Source: Sphingomonas_L flavalba_A (GTDB lineage: Bacteria > Pseudomonadota > Alphaproteobacteria > Sphingomonadales > Sphingomonadaceae). Taken from it: DNA of 64,000 bases. The notes under the pieces are model-generated. The model ran no database searches. It was not told the origin of the DNA and was given only the letters and a program-made list of their open reading frames with translations. The stretch is from contig NZ_CP180208.1 of NCBI RefSeq assembly GCF_047553045.1, positions 1,984,001 through 2,048,000 of the forward strand, in the 5' to 3' direction. Made by a program: the position numbers and the translations under genes. This document shows, in pieces, positions 52,542-60,584 of the stretch. Positions within the stretch are counted from its first letter, which is position 1. Every line of letters begins with the position of its first letter.

Positions 52542-53771
52542 TCAGCGCGCCAGCCGCCGATAGGCATCGACGACGGCCTGCGCGAAAGCGGCGTCGTTGA
52601 TGTGCAGCGGGTGGCGGGTGATCGTGCGGTTCGGCCCCTGCGCAACGCTCGCCTCCAATGTGGCGAACAGCGCAGCATCGGCCTCGGGATCGTGGAACGG
52701 GTTGCCGGGCCGGTCCAGCTCGGACACCCCGCCTTCGGGGATCAGCAGCGCGAAACCGGCGTCCGGGTACGCATTCAGCTTGGCGGCAATCCACCGCGCG
52801 CAGGCGACATTCTCTTCGACGCTGGTGCGCATCAGCGTAATGCTGGCGTTATGGACATGCAGCCGGCGCGCGCGCAACCGTTCGGGAACGGTGTCGAGCG
52901 GCCCGAAATTGACCATATCGAGCGCGCCGACGGACAGCACATAGGGCACCCCCCGCGCCAGTATGCTGTCGAACCGGTCCGGCCCGCAGGGAAAGATGCC
53001 GCCGACAATCTCGTCCGCGACTTCGGTCGTCGTGATGTCGAGCACCCCATCGAGCAGGCGGCTCGCGACCAGGTCCTCCATCGCCCGCCCACCAGCGCCG
53101 GTGGCATGGAACGTCAGGACATCCTGCCCGTCCTCCTCCAGCATCGCGCGCACCGCCGTCACACATGGCGTGGTCACACCGAACATGGTGACACCGACCG
53201 CGGCCGCACCACCGTCGTCGACCCTTTCCGGCAGCGCCCGCGCCGCACCCGCAATCGCCGCGGCGGCGTTACGGAACACCTGCCGCGACACCCGGTTCAG
53301 CCCGGCGACGTCAACCACCGAATTCACCATGATGATGTCGCTGGTGCCGATGTAACTGCTGGTGTCGCCACTCGCGACGGTCGAAACCATCAGCTTGGGA
53401 AAACCTACCGGCAACGCCTGCATCGCCCGCGCGATCATCGATGTGCCTCCAGTGCCGCCCAGCCCGATCACCCCGGCGCAGCGCCCGGCCGCCACCGCGT
53501 CGACCAGGAAGCCGCGCAGCGCCAGGCTCATCGCGGTAACCGCACTGCCGCGGTCGGTGTGCGTCAGCACGGTCGGCGCACCGTCCGGGTGGTGGCCGGC
53601 AACGGCGGCGCGATCAATGTCGGCCTCCCCGCCCGGCGGCGCCAGCGTACCGACGTCAACCAGCAGCGCCGGGACACCGCACGCCTCGATCGCGTCGGCC
53701 ACAAAGCGCGCCTCGCCGAACTTCGTGTCCAGCGTCGCTACCACATAGACCGGCCGCGGCCTCGCCATCAT
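52542..53771 (-). CDS. Tm-1-like (UPF0261) ATP-binding protein
   Basis: A 409-residue protein of the UPF0261/Tm-1 family, first gene of the sigma-54 operon, with a strong AGGGAGGAGG ribosome site (the Met at 53768 is an alternative). N-terminal YVVATLDTKFGEARFVADAI and GVIGLGGTGGTSMIARAMQALPVG define the nucleotide-binding half. VTMFGVTTPCVTAVR, TFHATGAGGRAMEDL, and the C-terminal LLIPEGGVSELDRPGNPFHD complete the family pattern. The plant Tm-1 homologue binds ATP; bacterial functions are unknown. Persistent pairing with the TIM-barrel protein suggests that the two form one enzyme system. Confidence 0.88.
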   Translation of the reverse strand: MMARPRPVYVVATLDTKFGEARFVADAIEACGVPALLVDVGTLAPPGGEADIDRAAVAGHHPDGAPTVLTHTDRGSAVTAMSLALRGFLVDAVAAGRCAGVIGLGGTGGTSMIARAMQALPVGFPKLMVSTVASGDTSSYIGTSDIIMVNSVVDVAGLNRVSRQVFRNAAAAIAGAARALPERVDDGGAAAVGVTMFGVTTPCVTAVRAMLEEDGQDVLTFHATGAGGRAMEDLVASRLLDGVLDITTTEVADEIVGGIFPCGPDRFDSILARGVPYVLSVGALDMVNFGPLDTVPERLRARRLHVHNASITLMRTSVEENVACARWIAAKLNAYPDAGFALLIPEGGVSELDRPGNPFHDPEADAALFATLEASVAQGPNRTITRHPLHINDAAFAQAVVDAYRRLAR

Positions 53772-53804
53772 GCCTCCTCCCTTTCGCCTTTGCTCAGGGA
53801 ACCA

Positions 53805-53819
53805 GCAATAAGCGTGCCA
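53805..53819 (-). promoter_or_regulatory. Sigma-54 (-24/-12) promoter 1
   Basis: The minus strand reads TGGCACG-CTTA-TTGC followed by T, identical to the RpoN consensus TGGCACG-N4-TTGCW. The start point would be near 53793, about 22 nt before the Tm-1-like gene and just upstream of its ribosome site. It lies directly after the gene for a sigma-54 activator. Confidence 0.9.
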
Positions 53820-53845
53820 CCCTCCGGAACGCCGCAGCTCAAGGC

Positions 53846-53909
53846 GTTACGGCACCCGTCACCGCCGGCGCGCGCGTTACCTTGTTACCGATGTCGGAGA
53901 CAGGGTTAC
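53846..53909. promoter_or_regulatory. Candidate enhancer region with four GTTAC repeats
   Basis: GTTAC occurs at 53846, 53876, 53884 and 53905, all in one orientation. The third is part of the dyad TGTTACC-GATGTC-GGAGACA (53883-53902), which resembles the dyad before promoter 2. The octamer TTGTTACC starts 63 bp from the -24 end here and 61 bp from it at promoter 2. The region lies between the activator gene and promoter 1, the usual place for upstream activator sites. Confidence 0.65.
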
Positions 53910-53938
53910 AGCCACGCACCCGGCGCGCCGGGCGAGGA

Positions 53939-55693
53939 TCATGCTCCGTCACCGCGCGTCAGCTTGGCGTACAGGGTCTTGCGGCTGATCCCCAGCGCTG
54001 CCGCCGCGACGCTCTTGTTGCCGTTGGCCCGCTCCAGCGCCACCTCGATGTCACGCACACTGACCCGCCGGGCATTGGCAATCGGCGACAGCTCGGCGCC
54101 GCCGCTGTCCGGGTGGAAATGAACGCCGCGCAGCACCGGCCCATCCTCAAGGATCGCGGCACGGGCGATCACCTGCATCAATTCACGGATATTGCCGGGC
54201 CAGCTGTGCCGCGCCAGCTTGCGCTCGAACCGCTCGTCGATCGACAGCGCCGGAATACCCAACTCAGCCGCCGTCTTGCGCAGGAATGCGCTGACCAGAT
54301 CGGGAATATCATCGGTCCGCTCACGCAGCGGCGGAACCGCGAGGGTGACGGTGCTCAGCCGGTAATACAGGTCGGACCGGAACTTGCCCTCCTGCACCAG
54401 CCGGGCAAGCGACTGGTTCGTCGCGGCGATCACCCGCACGTTCAGCGGGATCGGGTTGTCGCCACCGACACGCACCACCTCGCGCTGCTGGAGCACGCGG
54501 AGCAGCGCCACCTGCGCCGCCGGGCTGAGGTCGGCAATCTCATCAAGCAGCAGGGTGCCGCGATTGGCCAGCTCGAACTTGCCGATGCGCCGCCGGTCGG
54601 CGCCGGTGAACGACCCGCGTTCATGGCCGAACAATTCACTCTCCAGCAACCCGGCCGGGATCGCGCCGCAATTCAGGGTGATGAACGCCTGCTTGGAACG
54701 CGGGCTGATCTGGTGGATCAGCGCCGCCGCCATTTCCTTGCCGACGCCGGTTTCCCCTTCGATGACGACGTTGACGTCGAACGGCGCGACCCGCTCGATT
54801 GTCGCCATCATCTCGCGGCACGCGTCGGAGCGACCGACGATCTCGTGGCGCTTGGGGTGTTCCAGGTCTGGCCCGGTCGCCCGCAACGCCTTGCAGCGCC
54901 GGACGAAGTTGGACGTGATCGCCTGCACCGGCAACCGTTCAAACACCGACCCGCCGGCAATGCCGTCGATCCGCGCCTGCTGGAAAAGCGCACTGAAATC
55001 ATCGACGTCGGTGAACGGCCCGCCATAGACCAGGCAAAGCGGCCGGGACGGCAGCGCCCGCAGCACCTCGATCATTTCGTTGATATAGCCGATCGCGCTC
55101 TGCAGCGCGTCGCGCCGGTCGCCAAGCGCGAAGCGCACCGGGGTCAGGCCGGCATTGACGATATAGGCGTCGACCTCGACCTCGGCGAACCGCTGCAAGT
55201 CCGTTTCGCTCAGCACGAAGGCAAATGTCGCCAGCCCCTTTTCCCCGGCGCGGCGCAGCAGTTCTACCTCGCTGGCGATGCCCAGCCCTTCCTCCTCCAG
55301 CGCCAGCCGGATCTGCCCGTCGATGAAGCCGGCGGTTGGCCAGTTGGTCACCCCCTGCACGCCGATCGCACGCAGGTGGTCGAGCTGGCGGTCGAGGTCG
55401 ATCGCCGGATCGCTCGCCATCACCCCGGCGACAACCGGCAGGCCGCAGGCATTTGGCAGGATGTGGCGCCGCAGCAGATCCTCGGTCTGTTCGTTCGCGT
55501 TGCCATAGGCGAGCATCGACGCCAGTGATCCGCAGCCGACACTGCGATACAACCCGGCGTTCAGCGCCAGCAGCAGGTCGGCGCCCGCGTCGACCGCATA
55601 TTGCGAAATCTGGCCGGTCCCGGCGGAAACCGCGACGATCGGTGACGCATTGCCGTCCCGCTGCCGCGCCAGGCGCTTGACCATCTCATGCAT
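53939..55693 (-). CDS. Sigma-54 enhancer-binding protein with TIM-barrel sensor domain
   Basis: A 584-residue transcriptional activator starting near 55693 (MHEMVKR; the Met at 55684 also fits). Residues 1-265 form a TIM-barrel domain of the PEP hydrolase-like family (GADLLLALNAGLYR, AYGNANE, GVTNWPTAGFIDG). A sigma-54 AAA+ domain follows (about 283-515): Walker A GETGVGKE at 313-320, GSFTGA at 360-365 (canonical GAFTGA), Walker B LLLDEI at 381-386. A Fis-type HTH ends it (NKSVAAAALGISRKTLYAKL). It should turn on the two -24/-12 promoters downstream when the barrel binds the pathway substrate. No receiver, PAS or GAF domain is present. Confidence 0.92.
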   Translation of the reverse strand: MHEMVKRLARQRDGNASPIVAVSAGTGQISQYAVDAGADLLLALNAGLYRSVGCGSLASMLAYGNANEQTEDLLRRHILPNACGLPVVAGVMASDPAIDLDRQLDHLRAIGVQGVTNWPTAGFIDGQIRLALEEEGLGIASEVELLRRAGEKGLATFAFVLSETDLQRFAEVEVDAYIVNAGLTPVRFALGDRRDALQSAIGYINEMIEVLRALPSRPLCLVYGGPFTDVDDFSALFQQARIDGIAGGSVFERLPVQAITSNFVRRCKALRATGPDLEHPKRHEIVGRSDACREMMATIERVAPFDVNVVIEGETGVGKEMAAALIHQISPRSKQAFITLNCGAIPAGLLESELFGHERGSFTGADRRRIGKFELANRGTLLLDEIADLSPAAQVALLRVLQQREVVRVGGDNPIPLNVRVIAATNQSLARLVQEGKFRSDLYYRLSTVTLAVPPLRERTDDIPDLVSAFLRKTAAELGIPALSIDERFERKLARHSWPGNIRELMQVIARAAILEDGPVLRGVHFHPDSGGAELSPIANARRVSVRDIEVALERANGNKSVAAAALGISRKTLYAKLTRGDGA

Positions 55694-55932
55694 GGAACGA
55701 ACCGGGCATTGCGTATGACACTGATACTCTTTCGCTTGCCGATCGCCGCCGCTGGCAGGCCCGGCGGCGCGCGGGCGGCCAGTCTGCGCCGCGCGGGTCA
55801 TGTTCGATCGATGCGGTTTTCCCCGCACCTTGAATGCCCGGCCACTACGGGCGCACCGAACCTAGGCTGGCCCGTGCCGCGAAATCAACCCGCCGCCGTC
55901 TCGACCATTCGCATGGCCGGTGTCGCTCCCCC

Positions 55933-57132
55933 CTAGCCCGGCCGGCCGTCGCTGCGCGGGGTGGCATAGATGTGCGCGGCCCACAGCACCCACGGCAGAA
56001 ACGCGATCAGCCAGCCGAAGGCTGCCGCGCTTTGCCAGGCCAGCCAGTCTTCGGCCAGTTCCCCGCCCACCCGCAGCAGACAGACAATCTGCACCGCCAC
56101 GAACGCGTAAAGCGCGACAGGCGGCAGCACCAGCGGCCGTCCGGCATGGCCCTGCGTCACCCGGGTGACCATTCCGATCAGGATGCTGCCGAAAAAGCCG
56201 ATAAACAGCGCATGCGCCGGCGCGCGGCCAAGGATCATCTCGCCATTGAGCGCCAGCGCAAGGTCCTGCGCGGCGTACAGCGCAAAGGCGATCGGCAGCC
56301 AGGCAAGGCCCGCGAACAGCACCAGCAGCAGCGGCGGCATCCGCCGGCGCGGAACCCAGCGCCACAGCAGATACAGGCTGAGCAGGAAAAGCGGCAGATC
56401 GGCTATCCACAGCCGCCCGGCTGGCAGCGCGATGTGCAGGGCCATCAACGCCCAGCCCGCACCCAGCACCCAGGTCGGCCGCCATGGCTGGTAACCGGGT
56501 ACGACATTGCCGGCAAAAAACGGAAACATGCGGTGGGCAACGGTGAAATAGACCGGGGTCAGCAAACCGAACGTGCCGATACTGATGGCCAGATCGCCCA
56601 TCTCCGCGTCCTGGCCGATCAGGTAGATCAGCCATAGCACCAGCCCGGCGGCGCCGGCGCACAGCGCGCCGTAACAGCCGACCAGATGCCATGTCCGCCC
56701 CCGATCGCGCCAGGCCAGCCGGCCCAGCGGCACCAACGCCACCAGCCACCCGGCCAGTGTCACCGCCGCCCCCAGAACCGCGCCCGCCTGCCAGCCAAGC
56801 GCCCCGGCCAGCGTCAGCAACTGGCCGCCAAACAGCCCGGCCGCCACCGGCACCGCATAGCCGCGGCCGATCTCCGGCTGGCCAATCCAGCGCGGGAACA
56901 CGGTCAATAGAAACCCGAAGAAAAAGCTGGGCAGCACCTGATACTGCATCAAAAAGGCATGCAGTCGCCCGGCATAGGGGTCCGGCTGCGGCATCGGCAG
57001 CAACGGCCACCGCGCTGCAGCCAGCCATAGCCCCCACCACGCCATGGCCAGCAGCAGGTTCACCCCGCCGACGAAAAACATCATCCGATGCGGCGCCCGG
57101 CCAAGATTGGCGATCGACGGCGACGAAGACAT
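55933..57132 (-). CDS. nnrS: NnrS-family membrane protein
   Basis: A 399-residue, roughly 12-helix membrane protein starting at 57132 behind AAGGAGGTG. The NnrS family signature is visible: FFVGGVNLLLAMAWW, LHAFLMQYQVLPSFFFGFLLTVFPRW, YFTVAHRMFPFFAGNV, ALFIGFFGSILIGMVTRVTQGHAG. His and aromatic residues within the helices fit a heme- and copper-containing protein as described in Rhodobacter. NnrS relieves nitrosative stress. The gene lies near the quinol-type nitric oxide reductase and is probably part of the same NO response. Confidence 0.9.
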   Translation of the reverse strand: MSSSPSIANLGRAPHRMMFFVGGVNLLLAMAWWGLWLAAARWPLLPMPQPDPYAGRLHAFLMQYQVLPSFFFGFLLTVFPRWIGQPEIGRGYAVPVAAGLFGGQLLTLAGALGWQAGAVLGAAVTLAGWLVALVPLGRLAWRDRGRTWHLVGCYGALCAGAAGLVLWLIYLIGQDAEMGDLAISIGTFGLLTPVYFTVAHRMFPFFAGNVVPGYQPWRPTWVLGAGWALMALHIALPAGRLWIADLPLFLLSLYLLWRWVPRRRMPPLLLVLFAGLAWLPIAFALYAAQDLALALNGEMILGRAPAHALFIGFFGSILIGMVTRVTQGHAGRPLVLPPVALYAFVAVQIVCLLRVGGELAEDWLAWQSAAAFGWLIAFLPWVLWAAHIYATPRSDGRPG

Positions 57133-57330
57133 GGCGCGACACCTCCTTGCTGCGCGATTTCCCCCTGACGACGCAACACACCGGCCCGGCCCGCTCTCTG
57201 TAGCGCGAAATTTACACTTGTGCCGCTTTTTCCGTGCCTTACACCAATAATCGGTGGCGCAAGAAAGGGCAATCACCCCAGCCTGCCGCGCCACCGACCG
57301 CTCACCGTCTTTCCCCGCACCCTCGTTTGC

Positions 57331-57870
57331 TCAGGCGACGACCGGGTAGGTCACCGTGCCGTCCGCCGCCACCCGCGCGCCCGTCGTCAGCGTCGCCGCC
57401 ACCGCCCGGCCGGGGTCCATCAGGTGAAACACCGCCTCGCCCCCCGCCAGTAAATAGTCGGCGACAATCCGCCGATGGCATCGCCACCACACCGCTTCCG
57501 AACACATGATCGCGCAACGTCGCGCCCGGCCCAGCGCAATCAGGTCCGCCAGCCCGGCGCGAAACGGCGGGGTCTGCGCATAGTCGGCATAGTTGTGAAA
57601 GCTGCGATTGTCCCAGAACCCGTTGATATCCGGCTCCGCCCCCTTCACCCGGCCACGCAATCCGCCCAGTTCCGCGATATGGGCATAGCCGATCTGGAAT
57701 GGTGCCAGCGCATCGCCCAGCACATCGCTGTTATATTGCGGATTGGTCCGCGATCGCGGCACCGAACGGATGTCGACGACCAGATCGACTGCACCGACCC
57801 GCAGCAAGGTGCAAAACGCCTCGATCGTCCGGGTCGAATGGCCGACGGTATGGAATGGCGCCGCCGTCAT
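57331..57870 (-). CDS. DUF488 domain protein
   Basis: A 179-residue protein of the DUF488 family: TVGHSTRTIEAFCTLLRVG, VVDIRSVPRSRTNPQYN, LGGLRG near the centre, and the C-terminal CAIMCSEAVWWRCHRRIVADYLL with the two conserved cysteines. The family is uncharacterised. Its occurrence here between nnrS and norB, 36 bp after norB on the same strand, suggests coexpression with NO reductase. The ATG at 57870 is preferred; an upstream GTG at 57891 is the longer option. Confidence 0.82.
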   Translation of the reverse strand: MTAAPFHTVGHSTRTIEAFCTLLRVGAVDLVVDIRSVPRSRTNPQYNSDVLGDALAPFQIGYAHIAELGGLRGRVKGAEPDINGFWDNRSFHNYADYAQTPPFRAGLADLIALGRARRCAIMCSEAVWWRCHRRIVADYLLAGGEAVFHLMDPGRAVAATLTTGARVAADGTVTYPVVA

Positions 57871-57906
57871 CGCCCGCCGCGCGAAAAACACGTCACCGCC
57901 ATCGCC

Positions 57907-60165
57907 TCATCCGGCACTCGACACCCGCGCCCCCTTCCGCCACAGGCCCAGGATCACCACCTGCCAGGCAACAGCGATTGCCCCGGCGATGAACACCACG
58001 TCGCCAAAGGTGCGGATCCAGCGCAGCGTCTCCAGGAAATCCTGCTGCAGGAAGGTGTCGCTGCGTGCGTACCACATGCCGGTGGTCACGCTCGCCTCGA
58101 ACTGAAACAGGCCGACCGGCAGCAGGCTGGTGAAGATCATCAGCACCAGCCCGGCGTTCAGCCCCCAGAACCCGGTCGCCATCAAGCGTTCGTTGAACGC
58201 TATCTCCGGCCGGATATAGCGCAGCACCAGCAGGGTGAAGCCCAGCGCGAGGAAGCCATAGACGCCGAACAGAGCGGCATGGGCGTGGACGGCGGTGGTG
58301 TTCAGCCCCTGCAGGTAGAACAGCGCGACCGGCGTATTGATCATGAAGCCGAAAACCCCGGCGCCCAGCATGTTCCAGAACGCCACCGACACGAAGCACA
58401 TCAGCGGCCAGCGGACGGCCCGCATCCACGGCGCCCGCTCGCGCAGGCTCCAATGCTCCCACGCTTCATAACCAAGGACGATCAGCGGCACGACTTCCAG
58501 CGCGCTGAACGCCGCGCCCACCGCCATGATCGGCGTCGTCGTGCCGGAAAAATACATGTGGTGGAATGTCCCCGGCACACCGCCAACCATGAACAGCGAT
58601 GCCGACGCCAGGCTTGCGGCGGTGGCGATCCGCCGCGACACCAACCCCATCGTCGCGAAGATGAACGCCAGCGCGGCGGTCGCGAATACCTCGAATATCC
58701 CCTCCACCCACAGGTGGACGACCCACCAGCGCCAGTATTCCATGATGCTGATGTTGGTCCGCTCGCCGTAAAACAGGCCGGAACCGTAAAACAGGCCGAT
58801 CGCGATGGTGAACACGGTGAGCAGCCACAGCAGGCTGTTGTCGCCGTCCTTGCGGCGCAACGCCGGCATCATCGCCCGCAGCATCAGCGCCAGCCACAGC
58901 AGCAGGCCGACGAACAGCGCGATCTGCCAGAACCGGCCAAGGTCGAGATACTCGTACCCCTGATGCCCCAGCCAGAAATTCAGCTTCGGCGGCATGATAT
59001 GGGCCAGCGCAAAGTAATTGCCGGCAAAGGACCCGACGACGACGACGATCAGCGCCCAGAACAATATGTCGACGCCCAGCTTCTGGTATTTCGGGTCGCC
59101 GCCATGGATGATCGGCGCCAGGAACAGCCCCGCCGCCAGAAAGGCGGTGGCAATCCACAATACCGCGCTCTGCACATGCCAGGTCCGGGTCAGCGCGTAG
59201 GGGAACCATTGCGACACGTCGACGCCGTAAAAGCTCTGCCCCTCGATCGTGTAGTGGGCGGTGAAGCCGCCGATGAACACCTGGAACACGAACAGGGTGA
59301 GGACGACGAACAGGTATTTGCCGACCGCCTTCTGCGACGGAGTCAACGGCGCCAACGTCAGCGGGTCGCTTGCCGCCGCGACCGGCGGGTCCTCGTGCTT
59401 CCGCAGGAACGCCCAACCCCAGATCAGCGCGCCGATGCCGGCGATCAGGATGATCACGCAGGCCAGCGACCACAGGATATTCTCCGGCGTCGGATGGTTG
59501 CCGATCAGCGGCTCCGGCGGCCAGTTGTTGGTGTAGGTGGCAACCGTCCCCGGCCGCTCGGTCGAGGCCGCCCACGCCGTCCAGAAGAAGAAATCGGCCA
59601 GCTTCGCCCGTCGCTCGGCATCGGGCAGCGTGCCTTCCTTCATCGCGTAATTGTCGCGCGTCTGGCGCAGCGCCGGGTCGGCGCCGTACAGCCGGTCGTA
59701 ATAGGCGGCGGTCTCCACCATCGCCGCGGCGCGGCGGTCGGACACCGTGACCGTGCCGGTCGCCGCATCATAGCTGTTGGGGCGGTAATCCTGCTGCAGG
59801 CGATAGGTCAGCGCCGCCTTCTTCTCCGGGTCGAGCGCGTCGAACGGCTTGCCCTCGCTGTCGCGCGCGGCATTGTCGAGCCAGGCGACCAGTTCGCGGT
59901 GCAGCCAGTCCGCGGTCCAGTCCGGCGCCTGATAAGCGCCGTGGCCCCAGATCGAACCGAGCTGCATGCCGCCGGTGCTTTGCCATGCGGTCTGCCCGTC
60001 GAGGATGTCCTCGCGGGTCATCAAAACCTCGCCGGACGCGGAAACCACCTGGGTCGGGATCGGCGGCGCCTTGCGATAAACCTCGACGCCGGACAGGCCC
60101 AATATACCAAACGTCACCGCCAGAACGGCGATCAACGTCCACCACAGATACCGGTAGTTCCCCAT
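57907..60165 (-). CDS. norB: Quinol-dependent nitric oxide reductase (qNor)
   Basis: A 752-residue single-subunit NO reductase. An N-terminal helix is followed by a large periplasmic cytochrome-c-like domain that lacks heme c motifs (residues about 30-220: GGMQLGSIWGHGAYQAPDWT). About 12 heme-copper-oxidase helices then carry the metal-binding His residues (for example WWVVHLWVEGIFEVF and GVPGTFHHMYFSGTT). The absence of CxxCH and the length of about 750 residues mark the quinol-oxidising type, which reduces 2 NO to N2O in the inner membrane. With no nir or nos genes in the window, detoxification rather than full denitrification is likely. Confidence 0.95.
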   Translation of the reverse strand: MGNYRYLWWTLIAVLAVTFGILGLSGVEVYRKAPPIPTQVVSASGEVLMTREDILDGQTAWQSTGGMQLGSIWGHGAYQAPDWTADWLHRELVAWLDNAARDSEGKPFDALDPEKKAALTYRLQQDYRPNSYDAATGTVTVSDRRAAAMVETAAYYDRLYGADPALRQTRDNYAMKEGTLPDAERRAKLADFFFWTAWAASTERPGTVATYTNNWPPEPLIGNHPTPENILWSLACVIILIAGIGALIWGWAFLRKHEDPPVAAASDPLTLAPLTPSQKAVGKYLFVVLTLFVFQVFIGGFTAHYTIEGQSFYGVDVSQWFPYALTRTWHVQSAVLWIATAFLAAGLFLAPIIHGGDPKYQKLGVDILFWALIVVVVGSFAGNYFALAHIMPPKLNFWLGHQGYEYLDLGRFWQIALFVGLLLWLALMLRAMMPALRRKDGDNSLLWLLTVFTIAIGLFYGSGLFYGERTNISIMEYWRWWVVHLWVEGIFEVFATAALAFIFATMGLVSRRIATAASLASASLFMVGGVPGTFHHMYFSGTTTPIMAVGAAFSALEVVPLIVLGYEAWEHWSLRERAPWMRAVRWPLMCFVSVAFWNMLGAGVFGFMINTPVALFYLQGLNTTAVHAHAALFGVYGFLALGFTLLVLRYIRPEIAFNERLMATGFWGLNAGLVLMIFTSLLPVGLFQFEASVTTGMWYARSDTFLQQDFLETLRWIRTFGDVVFIAGAIAVAWQVVILGLWRKGARVSSAG

Positions 60166-60269
60166 AGCGCCCCCCAGGTGCCGGAAGATGGGCGCACTAT
60201 GTCATATGAAAGGATGATCTCCAAGGTCGATTCGACAGGGAATCGATCCGGCTCACCGGCCGCTTCGGC

Positions 60270-60584
60270 TCAGTGCAGCAGCTTCAACCCGGCAATGCAG
60301 CCAACCAGACCGGCGATCAGCAGCAGCCGGGCGGCGTTGATCGGTTCGCCGAACCAGATCATGCCGACAATAACGGTGCCGAGTGCGCCGATCCCGCCCC
60401 AAACCGCGTAAGCGGTGCCCATCGGGATCGACCTCGACGCGACTTCCAGCAGCCCCATCGACAGGCTGACAGAGCCGAGAAAAGCAAGCGTCCACGATAG
60501 GTTGCGAAATCCGTCGACGAACCGCAGGCAGGTGGTGAAGCCAACTTCGAAGAAGCCGCCGAGGAGGAGCAGGACCCACGCCAT
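60270..60584 (-). CDS. Small multidrug resistance (SMR) protein, Gdx/SugE-like
   Basis: A 104-residue four-helix transporter starting at 60584. The conserved Glu of helix 1 is in GGFFEVGFTTCLRF, and GTAYAVWGGIGALG in helix 3 is the SMR signature in the form typical of guanidinium exporters (Gdx/SugE), rather than the quaternary-ammonium EmrE type. A C-terminal GLKLLH is also SugE-like. It exports guanidinium or small cations in exchange for protons as a dual-topology dimer. Its start overlaps the stop of the EamA gene, so the two are co-translated. No guanidine riboswitch was recognised upstream. Confidence 0.88.
   Translation of the reverse strand: MAWVLLLLGGFFEVGFTTCLRFVDGFRNLSWTLAFLGSVSLSMGLLEVASRSIPMGTAYAVWGGIGALGTVIVGMIWFGEPINAARLLLIAGLVGCIAGLKLLH

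Noticed and set aside
60166..60269. Possible FNR, NnrR or NsrR site before norB
   Set aside because: No TTGAT-N4-ATCAA-like dyad or convincing NsrR palindrome was found.
57475..60411. Very long plus-strand open frame of 978 codons
   Set aside because: Shadow of norB and the DUF488 gene; Arg/Gln/His/Pro-rich with no domain, while norB motifs are clear on the minus strand.
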